Positions 14,249-29,000 of a stretch of DNA of 64,000 bases are shown here, in pieces. This DNA comes from Amblyornis subalaris. Lineage: Eukaryota > Chordata > Aves > Passeriformes > Ptilonorhynchidae. The notes under the pieces are model-generated. The model saw only the letters and a list, made by a program, of their open reading frames with translations. It was not told the origin of the DNA and did no database searches. How positions within the stretch are numbered: position 1 is the stretch's first letter; every line of letters starts with the position of its first letter. The DNA lies in contig JACAXG010000031.1 in assembly GCA_018881555.1 (NCBI GenBank), positions 7,313,127 to 7,377,126 on the forward strand. The letters are read 5' to 3'. The translations under genes were made by a program, and so were the position numbers.

Positions 14249-14301
14249 AGGAAGGAGGGAGGGGAGGAAAGGAAGAGGGGAGGGGGAGAAGAGGGAGAGA
14301 A
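14249..14301 (+). repeat. 53-bp uninterrupted homopurine tract with G-runs
   Basis: All bases are A or G, with several runs of three to five G (GAGGGAGGGGAGG, GAGGGGAGGGGGAG, GAGGG). Such tracts can form triplex or G-quadruplex structures. It lies in the large PX intron about 750 bp upstream (transcription sense) of the 13499 acceptor. Confidence 0.9.
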
Positions 14302-16518
14302 CTGTCTCCCCTACTTGTACACCAGCAAATAAAATGTTTGAACTAATTCCAGCCAGCTGGAAAAAACACAGAAGACTCAAGAGTTGGTAACAAGTACCAA
14401 TGAACTTGGTCTGCTAAGCCACTGCTGGGAACAATGCAGGAGAAAGCAAGTCCTCTCCCCATAGTTTGTGTCTGCACTTGAAGGTACATCAAACCCAATT
14501 TTTACCCAGCACTCACATCATGAGATAGAAATATGCAACCTCCCATTGGCATTGCTGGAGTTGTTTTGCAGGCAAAATCCCTGTGTAAAAACACCTCCTG
14601 CATGAATTGCCCAGGCTATTTGATGATATTGAACTAATAAAAAATATGCATCATTTTCTAGTCTATCAGCACAAACAGGACTGTAGAAAATTTATGGCTG
14701 GTTACAAGGAGCAGCAATATACTGAATTAAATGAGGAGCTCCATTATTAACATCGAATGTAAGCATCTTTAAAATACAGAGGAATTGTGCAATACAAATA
14801 ATTTATTCCCATTCTCTGGTTCAACTCCAACTTTGGTAATTTTAAAGAAATGCCCAGACATCTTCAAATTAATGATTTAAAGTGATGTGGGGCACCAGAG
14901 GAGATGGAAGAGATGTCTGCTCTTGTCAGTATCTCCCAATTATATTCCTCAAATTTCTCCAACTATATTCCTCTCAGTGTGCCTGCTTCTTCATGTTGGC
15001 AGGACAAGCAGTACACAACCAAACAGTATCGTATAATTATGTCCTGGGGACTTATTTTCACTGCATTACTCACTTCTTCACCTGTACAGGATTATAAGTG
15101 CTAATATTTTCAAGGACTTCAAAATCCCACACCTGCACAAATTGTATTTTATTAAATAGTACTGCATCATGTCACTACCAGGGACAAGCAAGGTAAAACA
15201 ACTACCACCACAATCCCCTTCTGGCCGTAGGGAGATTGTTTTTATATTTATTTGCTAATAAATACTTTCATTATAGAATTTTAAAGTAGTGTCTGTTAAA
15301 AACCAATTTGCACAATGAATCTACTGCTACAGCATCCTCAGACCCACTGTGTGGAGTCAAAGCAAGGTTTTACAGCTAAAATCAGAAATTATTTCTTTAT
15401 CTAAATTAAGTTTCATCTTAACAGGAATTTGGGGACTAATTCTACATAACTTTGAGATGAGCAAGTTGTTTTCCTAAGCTTTCTGGATATATCTTACAAG
15501 ACAACCCGTTGTAATTTTTAAGCCAGTGTGTTTTGCTAAACACTTTCAAACAGAAGTAGCTACTCACATTGTTTTAACATTTCTTAACTCCCAAATCACT
15601 ACCATGCAGAAATCTTTGAAACCAAACCAATCAAAGTCCATTACTATAGTCATGAATAGGCAAGACAAAGGTCTCAGCCAGTAAACTTCGCTCTGCAGTG
15701 TTCAAAGTCACAACACACACCTATATGAAAATCATGAGTTTATTGCTGGTCAAGATGTGGGGATCTGTATACTTTGTACATAATAAAAGCCACCATCCAG
15801 ATCAGAATGCCAACGTGCCAAACTATTCTTAACATACATATATAAGTTACTTACATTTGTAATATGCCAGTGTGTGTACAGAATATACCTATATATACAT
15901 ATATGTCACTTGGAAGGATTTTTCATCCTGCAGAGGTATGTTATAAAGGACTAATCATCTACTGCAGTTGGCATCTCTACAGGCCAGATGCAGAAGGTAC
16001 ACAAACCTCAGGCCTGCTAGAACATGTCTGTGTCCCACACTTTCCCAGTCATCCCCTGGCTCCTCTTTTAGCCAAATAATTGGCAGATGACCATCTCACA
16101 AATAAAGTACCAAAGCCACTTCCATCACACACCAGATGACCACCCAGCTACATGACAGAAAATCCTCCAGCCATAGATTTCATTCTCACTTCAGCAACTC
16201 AGTTATTTCAATGGGTTTTACTCCACTGCATGCCAAGAGTCTAATCCCCACCAAAATGAAAAAGAGACATTCAAAACTCTGCAGACTTGAGTTTCAGGCT
16301 ATCCAAACACTTAATGCAGACATACAGCACCAGTTCCCACCTACTTTGCAGTTTGAAAATTATCTTTGCAACATGAGAAGTGGAAGCATCCGTGCAGCAA
16401 TGTGAATTATGCAGTCCTCTATGTGACTGAAATGTCATTGTAATAGGAAGCCGGACCATTATATTATATTTATATAAAAATACACTATTAGTATATTTAC
16501 CAGAGATAGTGTGCTTTT

Positions 16519-16555
16519 TATATATATATACACACACACATGTATATATACACAC
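16519..16555. repeat. Compound TA/CA dinucleotide repeat
   Basis: TATATATATATA runs into CACACACACA, then TGTATATATACACA. It is short and imperfect, with no coding context. Confidence 0.85.
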
Positions 16556-19500
16556 CACTGATCTTCGACACTCTGACTTATAAAGTTATTCCTTTAATGC
16601 AGGGAAAAATATATTGCTGCAAGAGCCCCACAAATATACAGAGTGACAACAGAACATTCTCATCATAATTTTGATTTATAAAAAAAGAAATTTAAAAAAG
16701 CCCAGCAACACAAATACACTGAAGTAATGATAAATGTTTCAATAACAGTTTGTAAAAATCCTCTGTCCTGATGTACTATTTGATATGCAGACTCTGAATG
16801 TAATTGTGTGAGATTCAGCAAAGCAATGATTCAATAGAATTTTGAGGTTTATTTGAAATACTTTATTCATTTAAGCCAAAGTGCAGTAGCAAATATTTCA
16901 ATTAATTCAAATTTCTCTATTAGTGGTGCTATAGCACCTTTATGAAACTGTACATTAACTTCAGAGGAGATAACCACTGCTACAGGTTAACGCACACAGT
17001 ACAGTAAGTGAGCAGCATTTGTTCTGGCACTGAAATATATGAGATCTTGCAGGTGTGGACTTTGCATCAAAATGTTTGCCTTTGCTCAAACACTGTAAGG
17101 GAATTTCACACTATCCAGGTTCAGGAGTATAAATTATTCTTCCAGAATTAAATGGTTGTGTACCCTCTGGCTCAAATTAATTCTTCAAGGGTCTCACCTT
17201 GACTANGAGATGAACGTTTTGCAGCAATGCAAGGCATAACAGTGGGGCTCGACAGGTAGCAAGGTAAATTATTCTCCTTCCATACAATTTCTGAAGCACA
17301 CTCCTCCTTTCCCTGTCCCCCTTCCTGCAGTGGCAATGGAAGCATTTGGCAGGCAGACTTTTTTGGCAAGGATGTTTTGTCATTTTTTAAGGCTACTGAT
17401 GAGGTGATGTGTTTTCTGTCAGGGGAAATTAAGAGGTATATTCCCCAGCCTGACAGGAAGAGAAGGCTTAAATGATTTCCTGAGGAGCTTCTGTACATAG
17501 CATGCAAGATTTCTAATTTTTTTTGACAGCAGAAGCATCTTTCTGCTATACTTAATTACTGCATTGCTGCATTCCAAATTCCATTATATCCATAGGAGTG
17601 TGTGCACGCATGCACACACATACCATGGGCAAGGCTGGGGCTACGCTTAGACCCAAAAGGCAAAGCCAGATGATGTATTTTAAAATAGTACAGAGACACC
17701 TCAAGACTGCATATCAGCACTCCTAATGTCTTTTAGACATTACACTTTTTACGGTTAATGATGTTTATCCTACTTGGCAATCGTTGCTAGGCAGTAGCAG
17801 TCTTAAGGAGAGGCAAACAGTCATTTGCAATTTACTCTCTAATTTCTTTATAATAAATAAAGGCTGTGTTTTATTTCTGGGTCTTGTANTACTTAGGGGC
17901 AGGTTATTTGTCTGTCTCAGCAATATTATCTGTAAGAAACAATATTTAACTGCCATGACAGAGTATTTGTGAGTTAGTACAACCAAGTTTAGACAGTATT
18001 AGGTCCAGTCCTCAAGGGAAAGGTGCTTCATACCCAGCACGCGTTATTCTAGTAAACTTTAAACGGCTGAATGGATTCCTCTACTTCTCCCACATTCCAG
18101 CCAGAAGACTGGTTTTTAGCAGGTTTAATGCCGGTAAGAGCAGATGGCAGAACAGCAAGTGACTCTTTTTTTCAGTCACCTATTTTATCTTACATACAAC
18201 TCTGACACTAAGATTCTGGGAACAGCACATACATAACAACATCTATATGGAAGCAAACCCTTTTAAAGTGAAACCATACTTCATAGCCTTCAACTACCGA
18301 GCCCAGGTAGAGATGGAAATTTGGAGACTGGCCTTTTGGAAACCAAGAGAATGAAAATGAAGGCTCCAATACCATGAAAGGCTCTGCCTGGGATGGCATG
18401 CACTCTCATTTCAGGACCTTTAGGAAAAAAAGCCATCAGCATTTGAAGGGTGTCCTTTAATTTCTATTATATTCTGTTGAAGACTCTTCACTGACATTAT
18501 GTCTGCTTGGGGACCTGCTGGATTTAATACAGTTCAGGGGTTTTATGGTACAGCAGAACAGAAACATGTTAATGAAAAGTCTTGTACAATACTTTGCAGA
18601 TGATAGTTCAATATATAGTGGACCAAAGTAAAATACCACATAATACAGTCATGCAGGCTTGTCACTTCCAAAGCGTGAAATTGTTCCAAGTGTTATGCTC
18701 CCTAAACATTAAAAAAGTGTCGTTTTCTGATATCAAGCAAAAATCTACAGGATTGAAACACCTCATTATTTCTAACAGATATAGTCTATGTTTTAGTGCC
18801 TACAATAAGGTAAAATACTTTTTTTAAGAAGAAAAACAGGGCAGACATTGATGCAGGCTGAGTCATCTTTAAGCTTTCATCCCAAATTCTCTTTGTACTT
18901 CAATGTTTTGATACATTTAAATGGGGGCGAAAGGGGAAAAAAGAAAATTAAGGAAATGCTAATTATTAATTCAGAGTTGTAAAAGTAACATGAGAGTTAA
19001 AGAAGACTGACTTTTTAATTTTTCTCATTTTTCAAAGAGTATATCTGACTTTTGATCCTTTGTACCAGAAATCTCTGTCACAGATGAGAAAAATCAAAGA
19101 AAAGAACGTGGCACAGTTTTGAAGTTTTGAAGCCAGTGTGGCTGCACCTGACTTGATTTTGCAGGGAGTAATGAAAGAAAAAACTGTCCTACTTTTACTT
19201 TTTAAAGTTTAAACAGAGTAACTTAAGCCTCAATTTCTCAAGACATACTAAGACTCTCAGAGTCTAAAGAAACTACACAAAAGCTGTATTCTTAAGTAGG
19301 AACTTGCACTAAATATTTATGGATTTGACACGAAGGTAAAGAAGAAACTCCAAAACATAATTTCTATATTTTTATTTGTATTTGGTCTGAAATAAACCAC
19401 CTTTTCTACACAATTTCATAAGAAAGCAGTGGGCAAAGGTAAAAAGTTAACACTTACTGGACAGATTAAAGGCTACGTTATAAATTCTGAAAAAAAAACC

Positions 19501-22500
19501 AAATGGAGATCAAAGAGAAATCATTTCAACATATACTATCCACTAAAAATGAAACCAACAAAATAACATATAAAAACACCTAAGTCATATTTTCAGCTGA
19601 TATAGTTCAAACTATTTAAAGCTGAGTGAAGATAACTCTAAACTTATTCTCCTTTAAACAAAATAGTAACATAGTCCTCCATTGTGTAAACCCTTCAGTG
19701 CTCTCCCAACATGTATGCTGTAGATAAGTGCCGCCCTCAGAGGACAGAAGGACTAAAGACATTATTTTCCATTATCAATTAATCAAGGGGAGGGAATATC
19801 CAGGGAATTATTTTCTGGATATTCAGTTTGTTACCTACTTTTCCTCTTCCATTTCTAATACTTTCTCTTTACTTTTTCCATCTCTTGAAACATGTTCTTC
19901 CCCCACTTTCCAGCTTCCCAACTTGTCTCTGTTTTAATGCTATGCTTCCCTCCACTCCTGCATGACCTACCTAATTCTTCTTCTTACTCCACCGGGCCAT
20001 CTGCCGTCCTCCCTACTATCTGCTAGATGGAGAGAGGGATTTGATATTCTCAAGAGACAGCATATCCAAAGATCAGCCAAAGCTCTGAGATGGACCCATG
20101 TCAGACTTCTAATCGAGTGAACTCCCTGGAGAAGGCTGAACAGCTTTTAAGTAGCAACAAAAGTCACTATTTATTATAACAAACAAACAAGGGTAATTAA
20201 CCTCCTAAATAGAGGAAAACTCAAATGACCAGGAAATAGAACAGGAAGAAGGATGTAAGCAACCTTCCTCCCACACACAGGGTCTCTGCAGAGGGGTCCC
20301 CAGTACCAGCCTAAAATGGTCAATCCTTCACTGTCTTTGAGGGGAGCAAACTCTGCTCCAAAAGTCTTTGCAGTGTTTCCGAGAGCCAAGGAGCTGCTCT
20401 AGGCTCATCCCTGCTGTGTCTCAGCTCCCAGGCTTACAGCTTTCTGTTGTTATCTCTCCTTGCTGCTACAGGCACCAGGGCCTGGATCTCACTCAAACAT
20501 GCACAAGGGAATGCGCATCTCCCTCCTTCCTTGGGTGAGTCTACTCTGAAAAATCTTAAATGAATTTGTTGGCAAACATCTCCCATCTGCCAAATGCAGG
20601 ATATTGCAGCAATGTACTAGAGTTTTGGGGTTTGGGGTTTTTTGGTGTTTTTTGCCCCCTGGTATTTCCTGAACACAATTTATGCCACAGTTTGGTTTCT
20701 AGTCCATTTACAGCACAGCCTTTTCCCTACGAAGAAGCTGCTTTGCCCCACAGACATGAGAACATTATTTTCTTTCTGCTATCCATCCTTTTTGCTCCAT
20801 GCCAAAGGTTTACCTACCCACAGGGCAGGTTTAACCTTTTCATTTCTGGCTGGCATGGGCAACTCCTGGTTTGCACACTGCTTTTTGCTTGGCCCTAATG
20901 CAGCAACCCAGTGAGCCAGATCTGCTTTATCTCTTCCAGCACACATCCCATTGAAGCCAGAGTGCACTGGAGACCCTCCTAGGGTTAACCTGCCAGGCAA
21001 ACAATTTGGCAACTTCTCCATTTCACTTAGACTGGCTACAATTCCTTGCCTTTTTCCTACTTACCTCTCTGGAACATCACATATATCTATATCTATATTA
21101 GTATCAAGAAGCGCAAGCATTTGCATCTCCTCCCATACATATATGCAGTTCCATTGCAAGTCAGGATGCTGTGACTAACCCCCAATAAATTGGTGTTCAC
21201 CAATAAATGAGCATCTTCTCAGGACACACAAGCTCTCACAGCTCTGCTGTCCTTTGTTTTGGGTAATTCTCTTTGAACTTTCAAGATCTTTTGCCAGTTA
21301 CCTTCCTCAGACAAGCATAATTGTTCCTCCAAAGAACATTTCAACTCCACCTGTCCCACTTAAGAGGCACAAGAACACAAAAAAAGAAATTCTCCTCTGA
21401 ACTACCCTGAAACCTCCCTCTGATGATGCGAAATGACCAAATAGGATTAGACACCAAAGATTTCTCCCTATCTTTGAATCATGCCTACCTGTCCACCAAA
21501 CAATCACTTGTAATTATCCATGTTTCTCCTTTAAACCAGCAAGCGGCCCTAGACTTAATCTGCAGTTTTGGAGCTATGGTGAGATATGGAGGCCATGGTT
21601 TATCGTGTCATTTTAACTCCATTTAGTCTGCCTCCTGCTACTGAGAAAAATCAAATTAACTGCAGCCAAAGAAGTTACCTTGCACTACAGGAGTGTTTTT
21701 CTTTTCCTTAAAGCAATTTCTAGACTACTCAGAATAATAGCATACCAAAATAGAGCCATAAACAAGAGTGTATATACTCTCTGACAAATTATTTCATTCT
21801 TTGGTCCATTATAACCAGTACAATAACATTTAAATACAGAAAAACTATTAAAAAGAGCAATAGGATGTAACAAAGTTTATGCAAACCTTGCACATTTCTA
21901 TAAAATTATGTAGTTTGGGGATTTTAATATCTTGTATAAAAATCAGAAGCTAATATAGCCAGGGCATCTTTCTAAATAGAAACCATTACCTGCATAGCAT
22001 AGCTCTTAGGATTATCAACCAAGGAGAGAGAGAAAAAAATTGGGCCAAATGGCAAAGAAAATATTTTAAGTTTCCTATGGAGGCTGTAAAAAGGCAGAAT
22101 AAGATGGTGCAGAAGCAGCATACACCAACCAAAGGGTATAACTGCCTTAGAGGTAAACCAGTCAAAACCAAATAAAAATAATTAAATAGGAGTTGTTGAT
22201 GTGTTTGGAAAATAAGCACAAAAAAATTCTAACATACCATGTCCTTGCAACCTTGATTTTGCTCCCTTGTTCATCTATCCCCTGCCCCAAGACAGAAGTT
22301 TCTGAGGGAAAAATACCAACATGGCATGGCAGACCATCGTCTAAGACAAGGGTATGTGCTCACCTATAGAGTCTATGGACAAGTTTAACACATACTCTCT
22401 ATGCTCTTGGGTCATGATCTTGCAAACTAAATATTAATCTTTCTTCATGTAGTCTCAGGTCTTGGTTAGTTCTTTAAAAGAACAGTAACAGCTCCTGGGT

Positions 22501-25444
22501 TTGCAAGGTCATATCTTCAAAGCTCAACACATTAATCAATCTTTATCAAGGTATGACTCAAACCCCACTTCTCAAAAAGGTAAAAAAGTGAATTTCTGGA
22601 GCTCTCTGTATGGTATATATTTCTTTCAAAAACCATTTGGGATTTGATTCATCATCTTCCCACTGGGGTTTCCAGCAAGGCCAAGGCAGTCCCTGAAATA
22701 GCACAAGGCAGGCCATGCATCAACCCCTACCTTCGCTGTGGCTGCGTACAGCCTTGCCCCACTCTGCACCACATTCCTCCAATGCCACAGTACCTATCAG
22801 GCCACTTTGACTCCACAATGCGAAGTCACAGTACCCTTGGATTTAAGCAACAGAAACAGGCTCAGAGAAGAAAATTCATCACAGCAGTTTTTACAGCTCT
22901 CCCTAAGAAGATTTGCTTGTTGCACATGAGCTCATCTCAGTGACATCTGGCAGCATTTATGACACATCCCCATCTCATGTGGCTGACTGATGTCATAAAT
23001 TTCAGTCATCCTTGCCTTTGAGAAATGTTAGTAACGAAAACTCATCAACAAGCAGCAATAATTTCTACTGCTGACTAGACGGATGTCTTTCTGACTACTC
23101 AAAATTAATGGCAGATCTCAGGGTCTTAAAGAACAGCTATCACAGAGAAATACACCTGCAAACAAACATGCAATATGCCTTCAAGTGTGATTTGTTATAA
23201 GATATAAAGTGCTAACTCTCACAACAAACTGGACTGATTACAAGGAGAAGTTAGACAGCCTTCTGCATCATTTAAAATATAAAATCAGAGAAAAGGCAGT
23301 GCAGGTATGCAAATGGGAAGCTTAAAAGGAATGACTTAGTCCTCCATCCAACAGTAAGAATGATTGATAGTCACATAGGTTATATATTAATTTTCACTTA
23401 TGTCTAGTCATACAGACACTTTAAAACTACCTGCTTTATCAGAGACTTAAAGACTAGCTGTAAGCCTCATACAAATTTGGGATTTTGCTTCCACTATTAC
23501 TGTTGTCACTAGGTAAAGCTTAAAATGACAGATAACTAATTAAATGTAATAAACTTAACAGATATATCTTCAGGAGCATGCTTGGCAAAGGATTTTGAAT
23601 GTGCAGGGCAGAAAAAGCAACTCTGGGTACAGAAAGACCACTATTACTATCAGTTTCATGTGCAATACCCTATTTAGTACTGCTCTGGAAAGTCAGGATG
23701 GTGGGTAAGAATAGGTATTTGTTTCCAAGTATAACAAAATTTCTTGATCAAGCACTTGAAGCTAAATGCTCTGTAAGCAAGACCCATGTATATACCACAT
23801 ACACGTGGAAATCTCAAAGACACACTCACGAAAATGCCAACATGATATTTAAGCCAACATCATTACTTAGGGCAGGGGAGAAAACAGGGATGTGTTTAAC
23901 CATTGCAAGAATTTGGGGGTTTACTACATGTCAGTAATTTCACAATTCCCACCTATCAGATGCTTTCTAGCATGTACTGCTTCACTGAGTCCATGTAAGA
24001 GTCATGCTGCTCCACCTACACAAGTTTTAGTAATCCAGGAAAGCAGGGGAAAGCTAAAAGACTACATTAAGTTTTTCATTGTTTTTTACAGCAACTTTAC
24101 AATGAGTTACAGCACGTATGAGCCTTCAGAAATCAAAGTGGAAATTATGCTACTGTACCTATGTAAATAAAACCTTGCAATACAATAATTTGCAATTACT
24201 TTACAATTTGCAATTACTTTGCAAGTACTTTACTGGTACTATCAAAAACCTGAACTTAAAAGTAAAGGTCTTCTTATTTAGTTCCCGATTTAAAAATGAA
24301 ATTGGAGTTAGATTTGAATGTAGAGTGAGTAATTTAAGGATTTAAAATACTGCTAAAGCTTTGCTTCAATTTTTTCCATAGAGGACATAGTAAGACTAGG
24401 ACACGCAGTGTTCAGAACCAGTTTGAAAGAAATTCAAAAAACTTTCTGGAAAATACAGAGTGTACACTCGAACAGCACTGGAGTACCTGCACTGCTGACA
24501 GCAGTGCAAAACACAAATAGTAGAGCATCATTTATACCCAGTAGTACCTAGTACTAAGTACAATAGAAAATAATAAATTTAACAGAGGAGAAATTGGCCA
24601 AACAAAACTGTACCTTTGATTCTTTTTATTATTCACAGCATTTTAACCAATTATACATAACCATGAATTAATTGAATGTTTTAACATTGTGTCCCAAAGT
24701 TTGGCACCCATGAGAGGTGTGCTTCTTCATCTTACTGTCACTCAAATTACTAACATTCCCACATTGAATTTTGGTTTTCAGACATGGCCAGCCAGCTTAC
24801 CCTCCAACACTATTATACCTGGCTTTGGTTCTGAAATATGTCCTACAGTAAACTGGACAACATCCTCTGCTTTCAGTCTTCTCTAGACATCTTCAATTCT
24901 CTACCTGCAGCTCATTATTTTTCCTAAGAGNCACTGCTTCTATGTGTTTATTTTCATATTAAACCACATGAGATTGTATTTTATTGATTTTTGTCATGCA
25001 GGCACGTCTAATAAATTTTATGGCTTGGGCTTTCTTGCTTTAGGCTCTGTAGAGGGATAGACAATTCCGTCTTGTAAGATGGAGCTTTCTGTATGTTGAG
25101 TGCTGCAGAGACAGATAGTAAAAGACCCTTTCACTTCTTTTTTTTAATATATTTACATTACAGCAGTCAAGAGAGCCTTACTGGAAGATCTCCCTATGAA
25201 TATTAAACAAGGCTTTTAGAAACTCATTTAGAAACTGTACTACCAGGTGCACAGGCCAGAGAAATTTGTTTTCTTCCTTTCTTCTGAAGTTGACTTATTT
25301 TTAACTAAGAAACACAGTATTATTTTCACCATATTGAGTCTGAAAGATCATTAGCAGGAACATGATAAACTAATACTTAAAAAAGATTCTTAGACAAAAA
25401 GTGCCTCCTGTAGATTGTAACAATGTTAACCTTAAGGTTTGTTT

Positions 25445-26000
25445 TAGAATCATAGAATGGTTTGGGTTGGGAAGAATATTAAAGCCCATCTCGTTTCAAA
25501 TTCCCTGCCATGGGCAGGGACACCTTCCACTAGACCAGGTTGCTCCAAGCCCCATCCAACCTGGCATTGAACACTTCCAGGGATGGGGCAGCCACAGCTT
25601 ATCTGGTCAACCTGTGCCAGTGCCTCACCAACCTCACAGGGAAGAATTTCTTCCTAGCCTCTGTCAATTTAAAGCCATTCCACCTTGTCCTGTCACTCCA
25701 CGCCCTTGTAAAAAGTCCCTCTCCAGCTCTCTAGGAGCCCCTTTAGGTGCTGGAAGGTGCCTAAGGTCTCCCCAGAGCCTTCTCTTCCCCAGGCAGCTCT
25801 CTTAATCTGTCTTCATGGGAGAGGTGGTCCAGCCCTCTGAGCATCTTCCCAACCCTCCTCTGGACTTGCTCCAACATGTCCACCTACTGCCCACAGTGGT
25901 GGGCAGTCTGGGTGGACGCAGGGTCCCAGATGCAGCCTGGGATGCAGGGTTTCCGGGCTGCAAGCGCACATTGCTAGGTCATGTTGGTGTCATTGGCAAA
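25445..26000 (-). mobile_element. CR1 LINE, 3' fragment
   Basis: It begins at the CR1 3' end (AGAATCATAGAATGGTTTGG on the plus strand, i.e. the element is on the minus strand). It continues with the typical CCCTGCCATGGGCAGGGACA and CCAGGTTGCTCCAAGCCCC blocks, then a decayed end of ORF2 (GGGCTGCAAGCGCACATTGC). It is truncated at its 5' side, as is usual for CR1, and contains internal deletions. The exact 5' limit is uncertain. Confidence 0.9.
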
Positions 26001-29000
26001 CATGCCCCTCCTTGTTTGGGACCACAAAGCTCAGCATAGCACTTCTGCTCTTTTTCTCCTCTAGAGCAGCTAGAGAAACTATAACCCATAAATGTATCCT
26101 AAAATGTGTTACAACTGTTGTTAAATACACGGGGGAAGAATTTTCAGAAGCTTTCCTTTCTTGCAGACTACATCAGCTAACAGTCACCTGTATCTCAATC
26201 CCACTTAGATAATAAATCACTCATTTGATGAATACAGCAATGCCAAAATAAGCAGCTAACTATTCTTACTGTGCTGCAAAATCTACAATCTGTATTTCCC
26301 TGTTCATTGTCCTGGTGGTTCCAAAGAGAGGAAAAACCTGAAATGCCCTACTCAAAAGTCGCCTCATGAAGATCAAGAGAAGCATGGTATCATCCTCCAG
26401 ATTAGACAGTGAATAAAGTTTAGCAAACATGTTTCACATTTTTTGTTTAGTTTCACATGTGCAGTTGCATAAGAAATACCATCCAAATACGTAAGGAAAA
26501 AACACAACAGGCAGTACAGTTGGAGCCTGACAGTTTTTGCTACTCTCTATGCTATTTCTTCAAAATTAACGAGGGTATTTTCACAAAAATTAGAGTTTGA
26601 GCTGGGTCACTACATCCTAAACCAACTGATAAGAAAGGATTCTGCTTGAAAGATCTACTTCATCTAGCAGCATATTCCTGACAAACACAAGAACAAGCTG
26701 TTCTTCACAAACCGCTTGAAAGACAGTGATACTGCCACTAATAGCTAACGGTTAATGGAGCACATGCCCAAAAGTCCTCTGAAGGAAGGTAATCATAAAA
26801 AAAAAAGAAACAGCAAAACCTCCAATCCTCCCTTCTGATTTTCACTAAGCAGCAGGAAAAGAGACACAGGCTTGCAACCTAAGGCATTCCCCAAGCCAAC
26901 AGACAGTCAGGAATAGCTAAGAAATGGCTCTATCTCAGTGAGCACCTAACTCTCCAGCTACATTGTCTAGGCATTCCTCTCTCACAGACAGCTGTTATCC
27001 ATACAAAACTGTTTTACTAATAAAACAACATGAATATTTTGATATCATGCAAATTCAGTAGATAACTGAGCAGAGCCTTGAAAATCAGATTATCAAATGA
27101 TCAAAGGAATTATTCCGTCAAATGGTTCATAAATTATGAAATGATGGACGCACACCTCTCCAAATGCTTCTTTTTTTTGAATTTATATGTTATTCATGCA
27201 CAAGACTTTTGCACAGCACAATCAATTAAACCTGGCATTTGATGCCTGCCTGCTGGTTAAACTTGTCTCATTCTGAATCTATCAGAAGATCTATAAAGCT
27301 GAGAGAACTGTTCAGAGACTCACAGGTTTCACTTGCTGCTAGGGAAACACCAAAAAAGACCAGGTCTCATCAACAACCAAAACCTAGGAGGGAAGAAAGG
27401 AAAGGAGGAGAGATAGAGAGAAGCTGTATTTCTGCAGAATCACATGTACCAAGCCAAGAAAACTTTGCTGAACAAATCTAGCACCCAAAGCAACAACAAG
27501 TTAATCCCAAAGCTAGGTTTTTACAAGGTTTTTACACATTCAGATTCACTTTTGTGAGAAGAAATTCACACACTGATTTCATTTTCCAACTAGAAATAGA
27601 TTAAGAATTGCGTATTATGCTGGAAACAAATATGCTGGAGGGTTTGCTATTGTCTCTGGTGCTCCAGTCCTGGTTAGTAACTACAAATTCAGAGAGACCA
27701 AATGGAATAAATACATTTCCCTGTAATCAAACTTTCGCTGAACTACATGATATGGTTAGCAGCAATGTTTTTCACACTTTATTTATTGGAATGAATTCTC
27801 CTGTTCCTTTGTAGACTGATGTACTGAGCAAATGCTAAAAATTTCTGTTAAAAATTTCAGCCATCTCATGGTGAAGAAAGAAAGGCCAGATGAAGCATTT
27901 AAGGATCTACCATTTAAATACCTTCCTTAGGTAACAGCAAACTAAGGTTAATATGGAAGTACTATGTATATAAACCTGCAGGCTTGTGGAATGGTCTGAA
28001 CATAAGATAATTAGGAACAGGAGCTGGAAACATGTATGTGACAAAATATGCTTTCTGTGTATGCACTTCCTGGCTGTTATAGGTTAAAAGAACATGAATG
28101 TTAAAATTAACTATACCATAATTACTGTCATTTGTACTGAAAAAAGCTGATGGCTATAATCACATGCTTGTATAACAGTATTGTAAGGTTTACACACAGA
28201 CAGGTGTTCTAAAACTTACTACTTTATTTTTCTTTCAATATTTATGGAAAGATGTATTACCAAGGCTACTAAATTCCCAGGCTAGAAAGTAAAAATTAAG
28301 GTCTGTCATTAATTTAGGATTCAAACTTCAAAAACTATTTTCTAAATGCTTTTCTACATATAATTCTGCCAGAATACACATTATGGCATTTGCTATTTAC
28401 AAGCACATCAATGCTGCAAATAATTTTCATTTTCATCTGTGCCCTAATATACAGTTTCCATTAAAAAAAAAAAAGGCTCTTAGACTGTTTATGCATTGTT
28501 GGTATTTGTCCTATGGTTCTTACATTAAAGCTGTGAGTCCTGTTATGTTTTGCCGTTGTTTAAAACCAAAACTACAGTACCTTAGTCTTGACTATTTGGA
28601 AAAAAATAGTTCATATCCAGATACCGAGGAATATCCTTCCAGTTCAGCCAGAACACATCAATAAGCTTATTTCTTCACTGGATCAAATTTTCAAAGAAAG
28701 AAACAAATCTTAAAATATTGTTATAGACCAAGGGTCACAGGGTTTCATAAAAGAACCTGAGCTGAGAATCCGTACGCAAACAAACCTGAACTTTCTAAAA
28801 TAATGAGATAGCATTTGTAGCAAGTTTTGTACAATCATGTTCAGTATTATATGCTACACCCTGCAGTCTCTAATGCATGTAACCCATGATTTTAAATTGC
28901 TTCTTGGTCACAAGACATTCTAAATATCACTGTCAACAAGCAATGAATTTGTGAATAGATTGGGACTTCAGTCACTGCAGGATCAAGGGTCTGGCATAAG

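Noticed and set aside
16925..16938. 14-bp palindrome GGTGCTATAGCACC
   Set aside because: About four such palindromes are expected by chance in 64 kb.
20560..21021. Overlapping frames of 80-112 codons
   Set aside because: No homology recognised, no splice sites in phase and frames on both strands; typical intronic chance frames.
24178..24236. Short tandem TTTGCAATTACTTT units as a possible array
   Set aside because: Only two to three imperfect units without spacers; a simple local duplication, not a CRISPR or satellite.
25401..26039. Open frame of 134 codons plus neighbours
   Set aside because: Reverse strand of a CR1 3' fragment; the reading is antisense to the element.
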